The notes under the pieces were generated by a model. The model was not told where the DNA came from. It saw nothing but the letters and a program-made list of their open reading frames with translations, and searched no databases. From Deltaproteobacteria bacterium (lineage in GTDB: Bacteria; Campylobacterota_A; Desulfurellia; JAGGSF01), in assembly GCA_021159305.1 (NCBI GenBank), contig JAGGSB010000037.1, forward strand, positions 1 through 40,058: 40,058 bases of DNA. The letters are read 5' to 3'. Numbering within the stretch: the stretch's first letter is position 1; each line of letters opens with the position of its first letter. Of the stretch, positions 25,914 to 33,337 are shown one piece after another. Position numbers and translations under genes: made by a program.

Positions 25914-27145
25914 TGTATTTTTTTTAATAAGATCTTTTTTATTTTCCGTCCGTCTGTATCTAAGACAGTAAAATTGCATCTGTCTGCAGACAGTATTTCA
26001 CCTTTTCGGGGAATATAACCCAGCCTTTTTATTACAAAGCCTCCTATGGTTTCATAATCTTCTTCTTTTTTTATATTTAGTTTTAAATCCTCGTTAATTC
26101 TATCTATTTCTGCATCTGCGTCAATTATATACTTATCTTTTCCCTGGATGTGGAAGTACAAATTCGATTTATCGTATTCATCTTCAATTTCACCCATAAT
26201 CTCTTCCACGCAGTCTTCAACAGTAGCCATGCCTATTATTCCTCCATATTCATCTACAATCACCGACATAAAAATACCATCTTTTTTCATCTTATAAAAC
26301 AAATCATCTACCCGCATATATTCGGAGAAGAACTGAGCAGGTTGAACGAACTTCTTGATCTTTTCTTTTTCATCTACTGCATGGATTAGATCATAAATAT
26401 TCACTATACCTACAATATTGTCTATTCTTTCTCTATATACAGGAAAACGAGTAAATCCTGTTTCTTTCACCAGTTCTATCATCTCTTCAATAGTTGAGGT
26501 TTCCTTTGCCAGCTTTACCTTAACCAAAGGCACCATTATTTCTCTGGTATATTCTTCCCCAAATTCGAATATATGCTTTAAAAATTTGTGTTCTTCAAGG
26601 CTTATTTCATCTTTGATATATTTACTGTTCAACAATGTTTTGAAATCTCTTCGAGATACTTTGTGCCTCTTGAAAAACCTTGCCGGTATAAGTTTCAAAA
26701 GTGTATTGGCAATTACAGATACACAGAAGATGAGCGGCGAAAGGATTTTTCCCGCAATATGCAAAAAATATACACTCTTCACAGACAAAGAAACGGGAAA
26801 TTTTCTAAATAAACTCTTGGGTATCAATTCCCCACACAGCAAAATAATAGGGGAAATGATGAGTATAGAATACAATCCCTGTCCCTCACCTAAATATTTT
26901 GTCATGAGGTATGTGGCTATACTGGTTGAAGTAACAACGCTAAGGTCTGTTATAGAAAGGGTAGTGGAAAGGAGTTTAGCGGGGTTTTTAAGGTAGTTTT
27001 TTATAAGCTGAGTACCCTTGACCCCTTTCCGAGAAAGGATATTTAACTTTAATGAATTGGCAGAAATAATACCTATTTCTGTTCCAGATGAAATAGCTTC
27101 TATAAAAACACAGCAAATGATGATAAGAATTAAAATGACATCCAC
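25910..27145 (-). CDS. CNNM/CorC-HlyC-type membrane protein with CBS pair
   Basis: A 411-residue protein. It has an N-terminal DUF21/CNNM membrane domain of about four helices (residues 1-150, with CGELIPKSLFRKFP), a CBS pair (about 200-315; MVPLVKVKLAKETSTIEEMI, FPVYRERIDNIVGIVNIYDL, MSVIVDEYGGIIGMATVEDC) and a C-terminal CorC/HlyC domain (YIIDADAEIDRINEDLKLNI, ETIGGFVIKRLGYIPRKGE). Family members are linked to Mg2+ or Co2+ export; the old name hemolysin is misleading. It heads a six-gene minus operon. The ATG lies only ten bases beyond a good -10 box and has no clear Shine-Dalgarno. Confidence 0.92.
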   Translation of the reverse strand: MDVILILIIICCVFIEAISSGTEIGIISANSLKLNILSRKGVKGTQLIKNYLKNPAKLLSTTLSITDLSVVTSTSIATYLMTKYLGEGQGLYSILIISPIILLCGELIPKSLFRKFPVSLSVKSVYFLHIAGKILSPLIFCVSVIANTLLKLIPARFFKRHKVSRRDFKTLLNSKYIKDEISLEEHKFLKHIFEFGEEYTREIMVPLVKVKLAKETSTIEEMIELVKETGFTRFPVYRERIDNIVGIVNIYDLIHAVDEKEKIKKFVQPAQFFSEYMRVDDLFYKMKKDGIFMSVIVDEYGGIIGMATVEDCVEEIMGEIEDEYDKSNLYFHIQGKDKYIIDADAEIDRINEDLKLNIKKEEDYETIGGFVIKRLGYIPRKGEILSADRCNFTVLDTDGRKIKKILLKKIQ

Positions 27146-27151
27146 AATTTA

Positions 27152-27180
27152 AAAATAGCAATTTTAAAACAGGAAGTCAA
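27152..27180 (-). promoter_or_regulatory. Promoter of the corC-gltX operon
   Basis: Minus-strand TTGACT (27175-27180), 17-base spacer, TATTTT (27152-27157). The start codon is ten bases downstream of the -10, so the transcript should be almost leaderless. Confidence 0.6.
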
Positions 27181-27189
27181 AGATTTATT

Positions 27190-27275
27190 ACGCATAGCAG
27201 GGTTAATACCCCGCACACCGATGCGGGGGCGGAATGACATTCGGTGATACCCCGCTGCTTGCGGCGGGGTTTTTT
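27190..27275. repeat. Double G/C-rich hairpin repeat (copy 2)
   Basis: Hairpins CCCCGCACACCGATGCGGGG and CCCCGCTGCTTGCGGCGGGG joined by GGCGGAATGACAT and GGTGATA, followed by TTTTTTATTT. It matches 6318-6362 at 43 of 45 bases from 27225. Its left boundary, ATAGCAGGGTTAATACCCCGC, is shared with the array end at about 39791 (ATAGTAGGGTTAATGTCCCGC). It lies between the divergent corC and xseB genes where no gene needs a terminator, so it is read as a mobile or REP-type repeat. Confidence 0.78.
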
Positions 27276-27320
27276 ATTTCAATTCCTGTGCCCTGAATAT
27301 ACAACCTACCTACCTGCCTG

Positions 27321-27349
27321 TTGCCTTTATTATAATATTGTAATATAAT
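27321..27349 (+). promoter_or_regulatory. Promoter of the xseB operon
   Basis: TTGCCT (27321-27326), 17-base spacer, perfect TATAAT (27344-27349). The predicted leader is about 42 nt and carries AGAGG before the xseB ATG. Confidence 0.68.
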
Positions 27350-27397
27350 CTACTATGAAAATAATTGAGAGTAAACTGATTTTAAAGAGGTTTATTT

Positions 27398-27616
27398 ATG
27401 GGAGAAATTGGTTTCGAAGAGGCACTGAAGAGGTTGGAAGAAATAGCGGGAATATTAGAAAAAGGAGACACATCTTTAGACGAAACCTTAAGCTTGTTTG
27501 AAGAAGGAATGAAGCTCTCTGCTTTTTGTCAAAAAAAACTTACAGAAGTGGAAAACAAGATAAAACTCATCGTTCAAAAGGAAGGAAAAATTAATCTTGA
27601 AGAATTTAAACCTTGA
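27398..27616 (+). CDS. xseB: Exodeoxyribonuclease VII small subunit
   Basis: A 72-residue helical protein that binds the XseA large subunit to form exonuclease VII. The family signature is complete: FEEALKRLEEIAGILEKGDT, LDETLSLFEEGMKLSAFCQK, then LTEVENKIKLI. No xseA is in the window. It opens the plus-strand operon and its end overlaps the polyprenyl synthase start by about 20 bases, the same xseB-ispA pairing found in many bacteria. Confidence 0.93.
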   Translation: MGEIGFEEALKRLEEIAGILEKGDTSLDETLSLFEEGMKLSAFCQKKLTEVENKIKLIVQKEGKINLEEFKP

Positions 27617-28460
27617 TTTTCTCAGTAAATACAAGAATAAGGCAAACAAATATTTAGAAGAAATCTTTCGGGAAAATGTTTTTTATCCTCCTCTATTTAA
27701 TGAAGCAATGAAATATACAGTTTTTACGGAGGGGAAAAAAATAAGAGCAGCCCTTATCCTCTCTACGGTGAAACTTTTTTCCAATTATGAAATTGGATTA
27801 CCTTTTGCTGCATCTATAGAACTAATCCATGCTTACTCTCTCATTCATGATGACCTACCATCCATGGACAACGATGATTATAGACGAGGGAAACCATCCA
27901 ACCACAAGGTGTTTGGAGAAGAATTAGCCATTTTAGCTGGCGACGGATTAGGCACTTTTGCTTATGAAATAATAGTTGATAAAGGCTTACGAGTTACAAG
28001 TAAAGAGAATGTACTGAAGATAATAAGGGAAATAAGTCATGCTTCAGGTCCATGGGGAATGGTAGGCGGACAGGCAGCAGATATCCTTGTTGCTAAAAAG
28101 AAGATAAAAATGGAAGATGAAAAAGAGATGGTCAATTTTATCCATACCCACAAGACACAAAAACTTATTGCTATATGCCCAACAATTGGCGGAATATTAG
28201 GTAATTGCAATAGCGATGAGCTTCATAAACTCAAGACTTACGGAGAAAAAATTGGCCTTGCCTTTCAAATCATGGATGATGTATTAGATGTAGGAGAAGA
28301 AGAAAATACTTTGACTTACCCTAAAGTCTACGGTATAGAGAATTCGAAGCAAATTGCTAAAAAACTGGTGGAAGAAGGACAAGAACAGCTGACAATATGG
28401 GGGGAAAAAGCAAGTGAGCTTTTAGATATAGCTGATTTGATCGTAGAAAGGAGTAGCTAA
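27597..28460 (+). CDS. Polyprenyl (geranyl/farnesyl-type) diphosphate synthase
   Basis: A 287-residue trans-isoprenyl diphosphate synthase that elongates DMAPP/GPP with IPP. The first aspartate motif is HDDLPSMDNDDYRRGKPSNH (about residues 82-101) and the second is IMDDVLDVGEEENT. GGQAADI and the FQIMDD helix are conserved. After the second motif the usual G-K-x-x-G-x-D loop is shortened, so LTYPKVYG follows almost directly. The start is the TTG at 27597 with GGAAGG upstream; no better in-frame start exists. Product length (C15 or C20) cannot be fixed with certainty. The stop overlaps the start of a repeat-derived mini-ORF by one base (TAATG). Confidence 0.9.
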   Translation: MKNLNLDFLSKYKNKANKYLEEIFRENVFYPPLFNEAMKYTVFTEGKKIRAALILSTVKLFSNYEIGLPFAASIELIHAYSLIHDDLPSMDNDDYRRGKPSNHKVFGEELAILAGDGLGTFAYEIIVDKGLRVTSKENVLKIIREISHASGPWGMVGGQAADILVAKKKIKMEDEKEMVNFIHTHKTQKLIAICPTIGGILGNCNSDELHKLKTYGEKIGLAFQIMDDVLDVGEEENTLTYPKVYGIENSKQIAKKLVEEGQEQLTIWGEKASELLDIADLIVERSS

Positions 28461-28513
28461 TGATAAAAATCAAAGATTTTTACCGTAAAAATTCTGAAGG
28501 AGAATTTTTATGA
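28460..28513 (+). repeat. Single ATGA-type repeat unit forming a 17-codon mini-ORF in front of hisB
   Basis: The unit starts with ATG overlapping the stop of the previous gene and encodes MIKIKDFYRKNSEGEFL. It ends TTTTTATGA, where TGA is its stop and ATG is the hisB start. AAAGGAG precedes its own ATG. It contains two perfect hairpins: AAAAATC-AAA-GATTTTT, then AAAATTCT-GAAGG-AGAATTTT, the second presenting the hisB Shine-Dalgarno in loop and stem. It matches the minus-strand unit at 34510-34563 at 52 of 54 bases. Confidence 0.82.
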
Positions 28514-29088
28514 AAAGAGAGGCGAGAATTTCCAGAAAAACAGAGGAAACGGAAGTGGAGATAAACCTATGTATAGATGGAAGAGGAAAGGCAGAGATTT
28601 CTACACCTGTAGGTTTTTTTAATCATATGTTGGAAACCGTAGCCAAACATAGCAACTTTGATATAGAAGTTCAGGCAAAAGGTGATGTAGAAGTAGATTT
28701 TCACCACATTGTAGAGGATATAGGTATCGTTTTTGGGGAAACTTTTTTAAAAGCATTAGGTGAAAAGAGAGGGATAAAGAGGTTTGCATCTTCTGTCGTT
28801 CCTATGGATGATGCATTGACACTATGCAGTATAGATATCGGAGGAAGACCGTACTTTTATTATAATTTGAGTGTAAGCGGAAAATTAGGGAATATGGATA
28901 TAGAAGTAATAGAGGAATTTTTTCGTGCTTTTTCATACAACGCATTGATTAATCTTTATATAGATGGTTTACATGGAAAGAATGCTCATCATATCATTGA
29001 ATCTGTATTTAAAGCATTTTCCTTAACTTTAAAGCAAGCGGTAAGAATAGAGGGTGACACTATTCCCTCCACAAAGGGCGTGCTCTGA
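28510..29088 (+). CDS. hisB: Imidazoleglycerol-phosphate dehydratase
   Basis: A 192-residue monofunctional HisB of the histidine pathway, converting imidazoleglycerol phosphate to imidazoleacetol phosphate with Mn-bound histidines. Motifs: TPVGFFNHMLETVAKHSNFD, the HH pair in DFHHIVEDIGIVFGE, and the second HH in GKNAHHIIESVFKAFSL, with DDAL between them. It lacks the phosphatase domain of the bifunctional form. No other his gene is nearby; it sits among isoprenoid and tRNA-modification genes. Its start is supplied by the upstream repeat unit and its stop overlaps the inferred non-AUG start of mtaB (CTGA). Confidence 0.95.
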   Translation: MKREARISRKTEETEVEINLCIDGRGKAEISTPVGFFNHMLETVAKHSNFDIEVQAKGDVEVDFHHIVEDIGIVFGETFLKALGEKRGIKRFASSVVPMDDALTLCSIDIGGRPYFYYNLSVSGKLGNMDIEVIEEFFRAFSYNALINLYIDGLHGKNAHHIIESVFKAFSLTLKQAVRIEGDTIPSTKGVL

Positions 29089-30365
29089 AAATAAAGGTAG
29101 CCTTCACGACTTTAGGATGTAAGGTAAACCAGTATGAAACAATGTGTATGAGGAGCAGATGTGAGGAAAGAGGTCTTCATTCTACCTCATTTAAGGAAAA
29201 GGCAGATGTGTATGTGATCAATGGCTGCTGTGTAACCTCACGAGCGGCTTATGAGACAAGACTATTTGCCAAAAAAGCATTCCAAAATAACAAACAGGCA
29301 AAGGTTATAGTTTGTGGTTGTCCTTGTTATATGCAAACAGAAAGAGAGATGTTAGAAAAAATAGGTGTCCATTTTATTTTAGGGCATTCTTACAAACATG
29401 AAATGCCAGATTTTATCTTAAGGGCTTTAAACGGTGAAAGTGGTATATTTGCCGATGATTATTCTAAGTCTTATGTGGATGAATCTGTCCTCTGTCGATT
29501 CGGCAATAGAGCCCGTGCATTTTGCAAAGTAGAAGAGGGCTGCAATTTCCACTGTACATTCTGCATTCTTCCCACGGTAAGAGGAAAAGAAAGAAGCAAA
29601 AGTATAGAAAATGTCCTAAAAGAAATCAACTGTTTAATAAAATCGGGTCATAAAGAAATTGTACTTACGGGCACAAATATCGGCAGCTACCGTTTTGGTT
29701 TTAAAAAACTCCTCCAGCTTATCGAGCAAATGGATGGTGAGTTTAGAATTCGCATAAGTTCTATTGAGCCGGTATATATGAATGATTCGTTAATAGATGT
29801 TTTAAAACAAAGTAAAAAGGTGGTTAAACATCTGCATATTCCTTTACAGAGCGGTAGTAATAAAATCTTGAAATTTATGAATAGACCCTATGAAAAAGAA
29901 GATTATTGCAATATTGTTTGGAAATTGAGTAAATTGGGATTTGTATTGGGCACAGATATTATCGTAGGATTTCCTACGGAAACAGATGAAGACTTTGAGG
30001 AAACAAGAGCATTTATTAAAAGTTTACCTCTTCAATATGCGCATGTTTTTGTTTATTCAAAAAGGGAGAAAACACCAGCAGCATCAATCAAAGGAGAGAT
30101 AAATGGAAAGATAGCGAAGAACAGAAGCAAGATCATACGAAGGATAATTGCTTTAAAAAATTACGCATTCCGAAAGAGCCTGGAGGGAAAAAAAGTAGAG
30201 ATAATTACAGAACCCACAGAGGTTGTAATAGACGGAAAAGCTTATAGAAAAGGTGTTTCTAAAGAATATGTAGTTGTTCTTATTCCTTCATCTGTTCCTC
30301 CCCATGAAAGATTATGGGCAAGAATTGTTCATGTAAACAGAAATTTTACATTTGCAGAATTATGA
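29085..30365 (+). CDS. mtaB: MtaB-like tRNA methylthiotransferase (radical SAM), non-AUG start
   Basis: Predicted 426-residue methylthiotransferase modifying t6A37 to ms2t6A in tRNA. Radical SAM cysteines are in EGCNFHCTFCILPTVRGKER. The N-terminal MTTase domain binds an auxiliary cluster through three cysteines. The first lies in TLGCKVNQYE, which is encoded upstream of the first ATG (29142). That frame is open back to a TGA at 29055 but contains no ATG, GTG or TTG. I therefore start at CTG 29085, which overlaps the hisB stop as CTGA and has AAGGG six bases before it; ATA 29091 is the alternative. A C-terminal TRAM-like part starts near residue 360. The end overlaps the next gene as ATGA. 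Confidence 0.85.
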   Translation: MKIKVAFTTLGCKVNQYETMCMRSRCEERGLHSTSFKEKADVYVINGCCVTSRAAYETRLFAKKAFQNNKQAKVIVCGCPCYMQTEREMLEKIGVHFILGHSYKHEMPDFILRALNGESGIFADDYSKSYVDESVLCRFGNRARAFCKVEEGCNFHCTFCILPTVRGKERSKSIENVLKEINCLIKSGHKEIVLTGTNIGSYRFGFKKLLQLIEQMDGEFRIRISSIEPVYMNDSLIDVLKQSKKVVKHLHIPLQSGSNKILKFMNRPYEKEDYCNIVWKLSKLGFVLGTDIIVGFPTETDEDFEETRAFIKSLPLQYAHVFVYSKREKTPAASIKGEINGKIAKNRSKIIRRIIALKNYAFRKSLEGKKVEIITEPTEVVIDGKAYRKGVSKEYVVVLIPSSVPPHERLWARIVHVNRNFTFAEL

Positions 30366-31162
30366 GGAAAAAGCGTAAGCCCTTTGATGATAAACGAGAC
30401 AAAATTGTGTTTCTTGGTACCGGTGGAGGAAGAATTGTTGTCTTTTCACAGGTGAGAGCCTCAGGCGGCCTATGGTTTCAATTGGATGGCAAGATATTCG
30501 TTATTGACCCCGGACCGGGAGCTTTGGTAAAAGCAGCGAATATGGGTATAAGCATAAGAAAATTAAAGGCTATTTTCATTTCACACAGACACCTGGACCA
30601 CTGTGCGGATATAAATAGTATCATTGTAGCGATGACAGAAGGAGCCAGAAGAAAGAAAGGTATAGTTTTCGCACCTCCGGATGCTATAGATGAAGACTCT
30701 GTAATCTTAGAATACTGCAAAAATACTGTAGAAAACATAATAAGGTTAAAACAAGGAGGAAAATACAAAATAGATGACATTTCTCTATATACTCCTCTTA
30801 AATTTATTCATCCTCCCCAGACATTTGGTGTTATAATAGAAAGCGAAAGATATACCATATCCTATATTACAGATACATTATGGTTTGACGAATTACCCCA
30901 GATCTTTCAGGGTGATGTGGTCATTATGAATACTGTTTTTAAAGAGCCAAGACAGGGCTTTTATCATCTATGCATTCATGATGTGGAGAAATATCTCTCT
31001 GTATATAAACCGAAAATATTGATTCTCAATCACTTTGGCATGACACTTTTACGAGCAAAACCATGGGAGTGGGCGGAGAGAATTTCAAAACAATTTAATA
31101 CAAAAGTTTTAGCAGCATGGGATAATATGGTTTTTGATTTAGATAAAGAAGTGGGACAATGA
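30362..31162 (+). CDS. MBL-fold metallo-hydrolase
   Basis: A 266-residue metallo-beta-lactamase-fold protein. The metal-binding motif is FISHRHLDHCADIN (HxHxDH); further ligands are likely in SYITDTLWFDE and ILNHFGM. The N-terminal FLGTGGGRIVVFSQVRASGG and FVIDPGPGALVKA resemble RNase Z/PhnP-type hydrolases, but it lacks clear RNase Z exosite features. The substrate is unknown. ATG 30362 is chosen because it overlaps the mtaB stop as ATGA; a reading that begins 48 bases earlier would overlap mtaB for no reason. Its end overlaps the lipid-kinase gene by four bases. Confidence 0.87.
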   Translation: MRKKRKPFDDKRDKIVFLGTGGGRIVVFSQVRASGGLWFQLDGKIFVIDPGPGALVKAANMGISIRKLKAIFISHRHLDHCADINSIIVAMTEGARRKKGIVFAPPDAIDEDSVILEYCKNTVENIIRLKQGGKYKIDDISLYTPLKFIHPPQTFGVIIESERYTISYITDTLWFDELPQIFQGDVVIMNTVFKEPRQGFYHLCIHDVEKYLSVYKPKILILNHFGMTLLRAKPWEWAERISKQFNTKVLAAWDNMVFDLDKEVGQ

Positions 31163-32028
31163 AAATAGGAATTCTGATAAACCCAAAAGCTCGTAGATTT
31201 AATCCAAAACAGGTTCACGCTATTGCTTCTTACTTTAGAAGGAAGGGACATCATATAAGAGTTGCATTTATCAAAAAAAGGGGTGATGCAGAGATATTGG
31301 CACGCTCTTTAGCAAGAGATGGTTTTGATGTTGTGGCTGCTCATGGTGGTGATGGAATAGTCACTGATGTAGCGGAAGGATTAATTCACACCAACACTGC
31401 ACTGGCAGTTTTACCCGCAGGAACAACGGATGTCTTCGCACAAGAGATGGGAATACCCAGAAATGCTTTAAAGGCAAGCCTGTTGATAGAAAAAGGTTTA
31501 AAAAAGAAAATATACACGGGAGTAATAAATGGAAACAGGCATTTTTTGGTTATGTGCGGCGTAGGTTTTGATGCTATGACTATAAAAACTGTAAGCAATA
31601 AGTTTAAAAAATGGTGGGGGAAACTCTCTTACATCTCTTCAGGACTATTTCATATGCTCAAATACCGTGGAAAACAAATAGATGTAAAAATAGACGGAGA
31701 AAAAGAAAGGTGTTTTACGCTTATAATAGGAAATGCAAGAAGGTATGGGGGCGGCTTTAGTGTTACACCCAACGCCAGTGTTCTTAAAGAAAAACTTGAT
31801 GTGTGTATGTTTTGTGGAAAGGGAATGGGCCGTGAAGTTCTATTTCATGCTTTGCTTATAGTGTTAGGCTTTCACTTAAAGTTAAAATCCGTAAAACATC
31901 AAAGTTTTGAAAAGATGGAAATCTTTACACCTGGTATATCAGTTCATATAGATGGAGATTTCTTTGGTTTCACGCCCTTAACCATAGAAATAGAAAAGGA
32001 TTTATTATCCGTTATCGTCCCTCAATAA
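31159..32028 (+). CDS. Diacylglycerol/sphingosine-kinase-family lipid kinase
   Basis: A 289-residue member of the DAGK catalytic family (YegS/DgkB type). The N-terminal ILINPKARRFNPKQ and the nucleotide loop VVAAHGGDGIVTDVAEGL are present. The usual GTxNDFA motif reads GTTDVFA, so the asparagine-aspartate pair is altered. The C-terminal beta-sandwich ends with HIDGDFFGFTPLTIEI. Members phosphorylate diacylglycerol, sphingoid bases or other lipids, or make phosphatidylglycerol-type lipids from uncertain substrates. An SPT-like gene elsewhere in the window makes a sphingoid substrate conceivable, but this is speculation. It is the last gene of the plus operon, and its end overlaps the convergent lipoprotein gene by 24 bases. 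Confidence 0.88.
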   Translation: MKIGILINPKARRFNPKQVHAIASYFRRKGHHIRVAFIKKRGDAEILARSLARDGFDVVAAHGGDGIVTDVAEGLIHTNTALAVLPAGTTDVFAQEMGIPRNALKASLLIEKGLKKKIYTGVINGNRHFLVMCGVGFDAMTIKTVSNKFKKWWGKLSYISSGLFHMLKYRGKQIDVKIDGEKERCFTLIIGNARRYGGGFSVTPNASVLKEKLDVCMFCGKGMGREVLFHALLIVLGFHLKLKSVKHQSFEKMEIFTPGISVHIDGDFFGFTPLTIEIEKDLLSVIVPQ

Positions 32029-32487
32029 TTCATCGGCATCAGTTTCTCCAAGTTTGAATGGATTTTTAACCACGATCAAAATTTCCTTTTTAGTTTCAAA
32101 CGCCATAAGATGCAGCATACTCTGTATAAAGAGATAACCACGAGTATTACCCGAGTTATCCTTTATTACATAAATAGAAGAGGGTTTGTCCACAGTTTTT
32201 ATGAATTTTGCCGGTTCATCCGTAATAATCTTTGTTCTTTCAGCCCTTGCCATATAGAATGAAAGTGTATAGTCATCATCTATCTTATCCAATAAAATGG
32301 CATTGTTTTCCCCCATTCCCCACATTTCCAATTCGGGGTCTGAGAGTATAGAAATTCTATATTTATCCTTTTGAATTTGAGAGAAGTTTATTTCTTGCAA
32401 AGTAACATATTTATACCTGCAGCTTACTATACCAACAGACACTATCAACATTAGAGATATAATTATAATTTTTCTAAAAAGTAGCAT
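32005..32487 (-). CDS. Predicted lipoprotein of unknown function
   Basis: A 160-residue protein with a lipoprotein signal peptide: positive start (MLLFRK), hydrophobic core and lipobox IVSC with the acylated cysteine at residue 23. The mature part is hydrophilic, with no domain I recognise. The segment RISILSDPELEMWGMGENNA is followed by a beta-rich middle (KPSSIYVIKDNSGNTRGYLF). It is last in the NifX-MinD-MinD operon, overlapping the upstream ATPase gene by 14 bases, and may or may not share its role. Confidence 0.72.
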   Translation of the reverse strand: MLLFRKIIIISLMLIVSVGIVSCRYKYVTLQEINFSQIQKDKYRISILSDPELEMWGMGENNAILLDKIDDDYTLSFYMARAERTKIITDEPAKFIKTVDKPSSIYVIKDNSGNTRGYLFIQSMLHLMAFETKKEILIVVKNPFKLGETDADELLRDDNG

Positions 32488-33337
32488 CTATCTTTTCCCA
32501 TATTCTGTCTATAATTTCCTTTATGGAGGGACAAACATCGTATGCAATTTTTTTGTTCATTAAAGCCTCATCTATACATTTTGTAAATGGAATCTCTGCT
32601 AATACCTCTATTTTGTTTTGTTTGCACCAACTTTTTATCTTTTCGCTTGTTTCCTTATTTATATCACATTTATTGATGATAACGCTTGTCTTCGTGCCAA
32701 AGTTGTCGGATAGTTGACAAACCCTTTTCAAGTCGTGAACACCCGATATTGTAGGTTCAGTTACAACTATTGCTATCTGCGCTCCAGAAAGAGCAGAAAT
32801 GACCGGACAGCCGATGCCTGGAGGACCATCCACTAATATATATGGTATATTTTCCTCTTCAGCAATAGCATGTGTTTTTTTCTTTATCTTCGCTACCAGA
32901 TTTCCGGAGTTCTCAGCACCAGGATTAAGTCTTGCATGAACCATCTTTCCATGTTTCGTATTGGAAACAAACCATTCACCTATAATTTCATCTACAATAG
33001 TAATCGCTTTTTCTGGACATACTAAGGTGCACAAAGTGCATCCTTCACATTTCATAGGATTAATAAAATACTTATCTTCTCTTTTATAAATAGCATCAAA
33101 TCGGCAATATTTTTCACATAATCCACAACCTGTACATTTTTCTTCATCTATAATTGCTGACTGTGCACCTATGAATTCTTCCTGCTGTAAAATCCTGGGA
33201 CTTAAAAGTATAAACATATCCGCCGCATCTACATCTGCATCCACAATAATTTTGCTTGGTATTGCGCATGACAAACAACTAGCAATAGTTGTTTTTCCTG
33301 TGCCCCCTTTTCCACTGATAATTACAATTTCTTTCAT
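32474..33337 (-). CDS. MinD-superfamily P-loop ATPase with inserted ferredoxin domain (second copy)
   Basis: A 287-residue ATPase with the deviant Walker A motif ISGKGGTGKTTIASCL (residues 7-22) and a ferredoxin domain inserted at about 65-115 carrying CTGCGLCEKYCRFDAI and CEGCTLCTLVCPEKAI. The switch/Walker B region is ILVDGPPGIGCPVISALSGA. This is the COG1149 architecture, usually found in pairs and next to a NifX/NifB-like protein. A role in iron-sulfur or redox-protein maturation is often suggested but not established. It overlaps its paralogue by four bases. It is clearly a divergent duplicate of the gene that precedes it. Confidence 0.9.
   Translation of the reverse strand: MKEIVIISGKGGTGKTTIASCLSCAIPSKIIVDADVDAADMFILLSPRILQQEEFIGAQSAIIDEEKCTGCGLCEKYCRFDAIYKREDKYFINPMKCEGCTLCTLVCPEKAITIVDEIIGEWFVSNTKHGKMVHARLNPGAENSGNLVAKIKKKTHAIAEEENIPYILVDGPPGIGCPVISALSGAQIAIVVTEPTISGVHDLKRVCQLSDNFGTKTSVIINKCDINKETSEKIKSWCKQNKIEVLAEIPFTKCIDEALMNKKIAYDVCPSIKEIIDRIWEKIDATF

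Noticed and set aside
27355-27490. Short ORF starting at ATG 27355 in the xseB leader
   Set aside because: It overlaps xseB in another frame, has no Shine-Dalgarno and its composition is that of a shadow frame.
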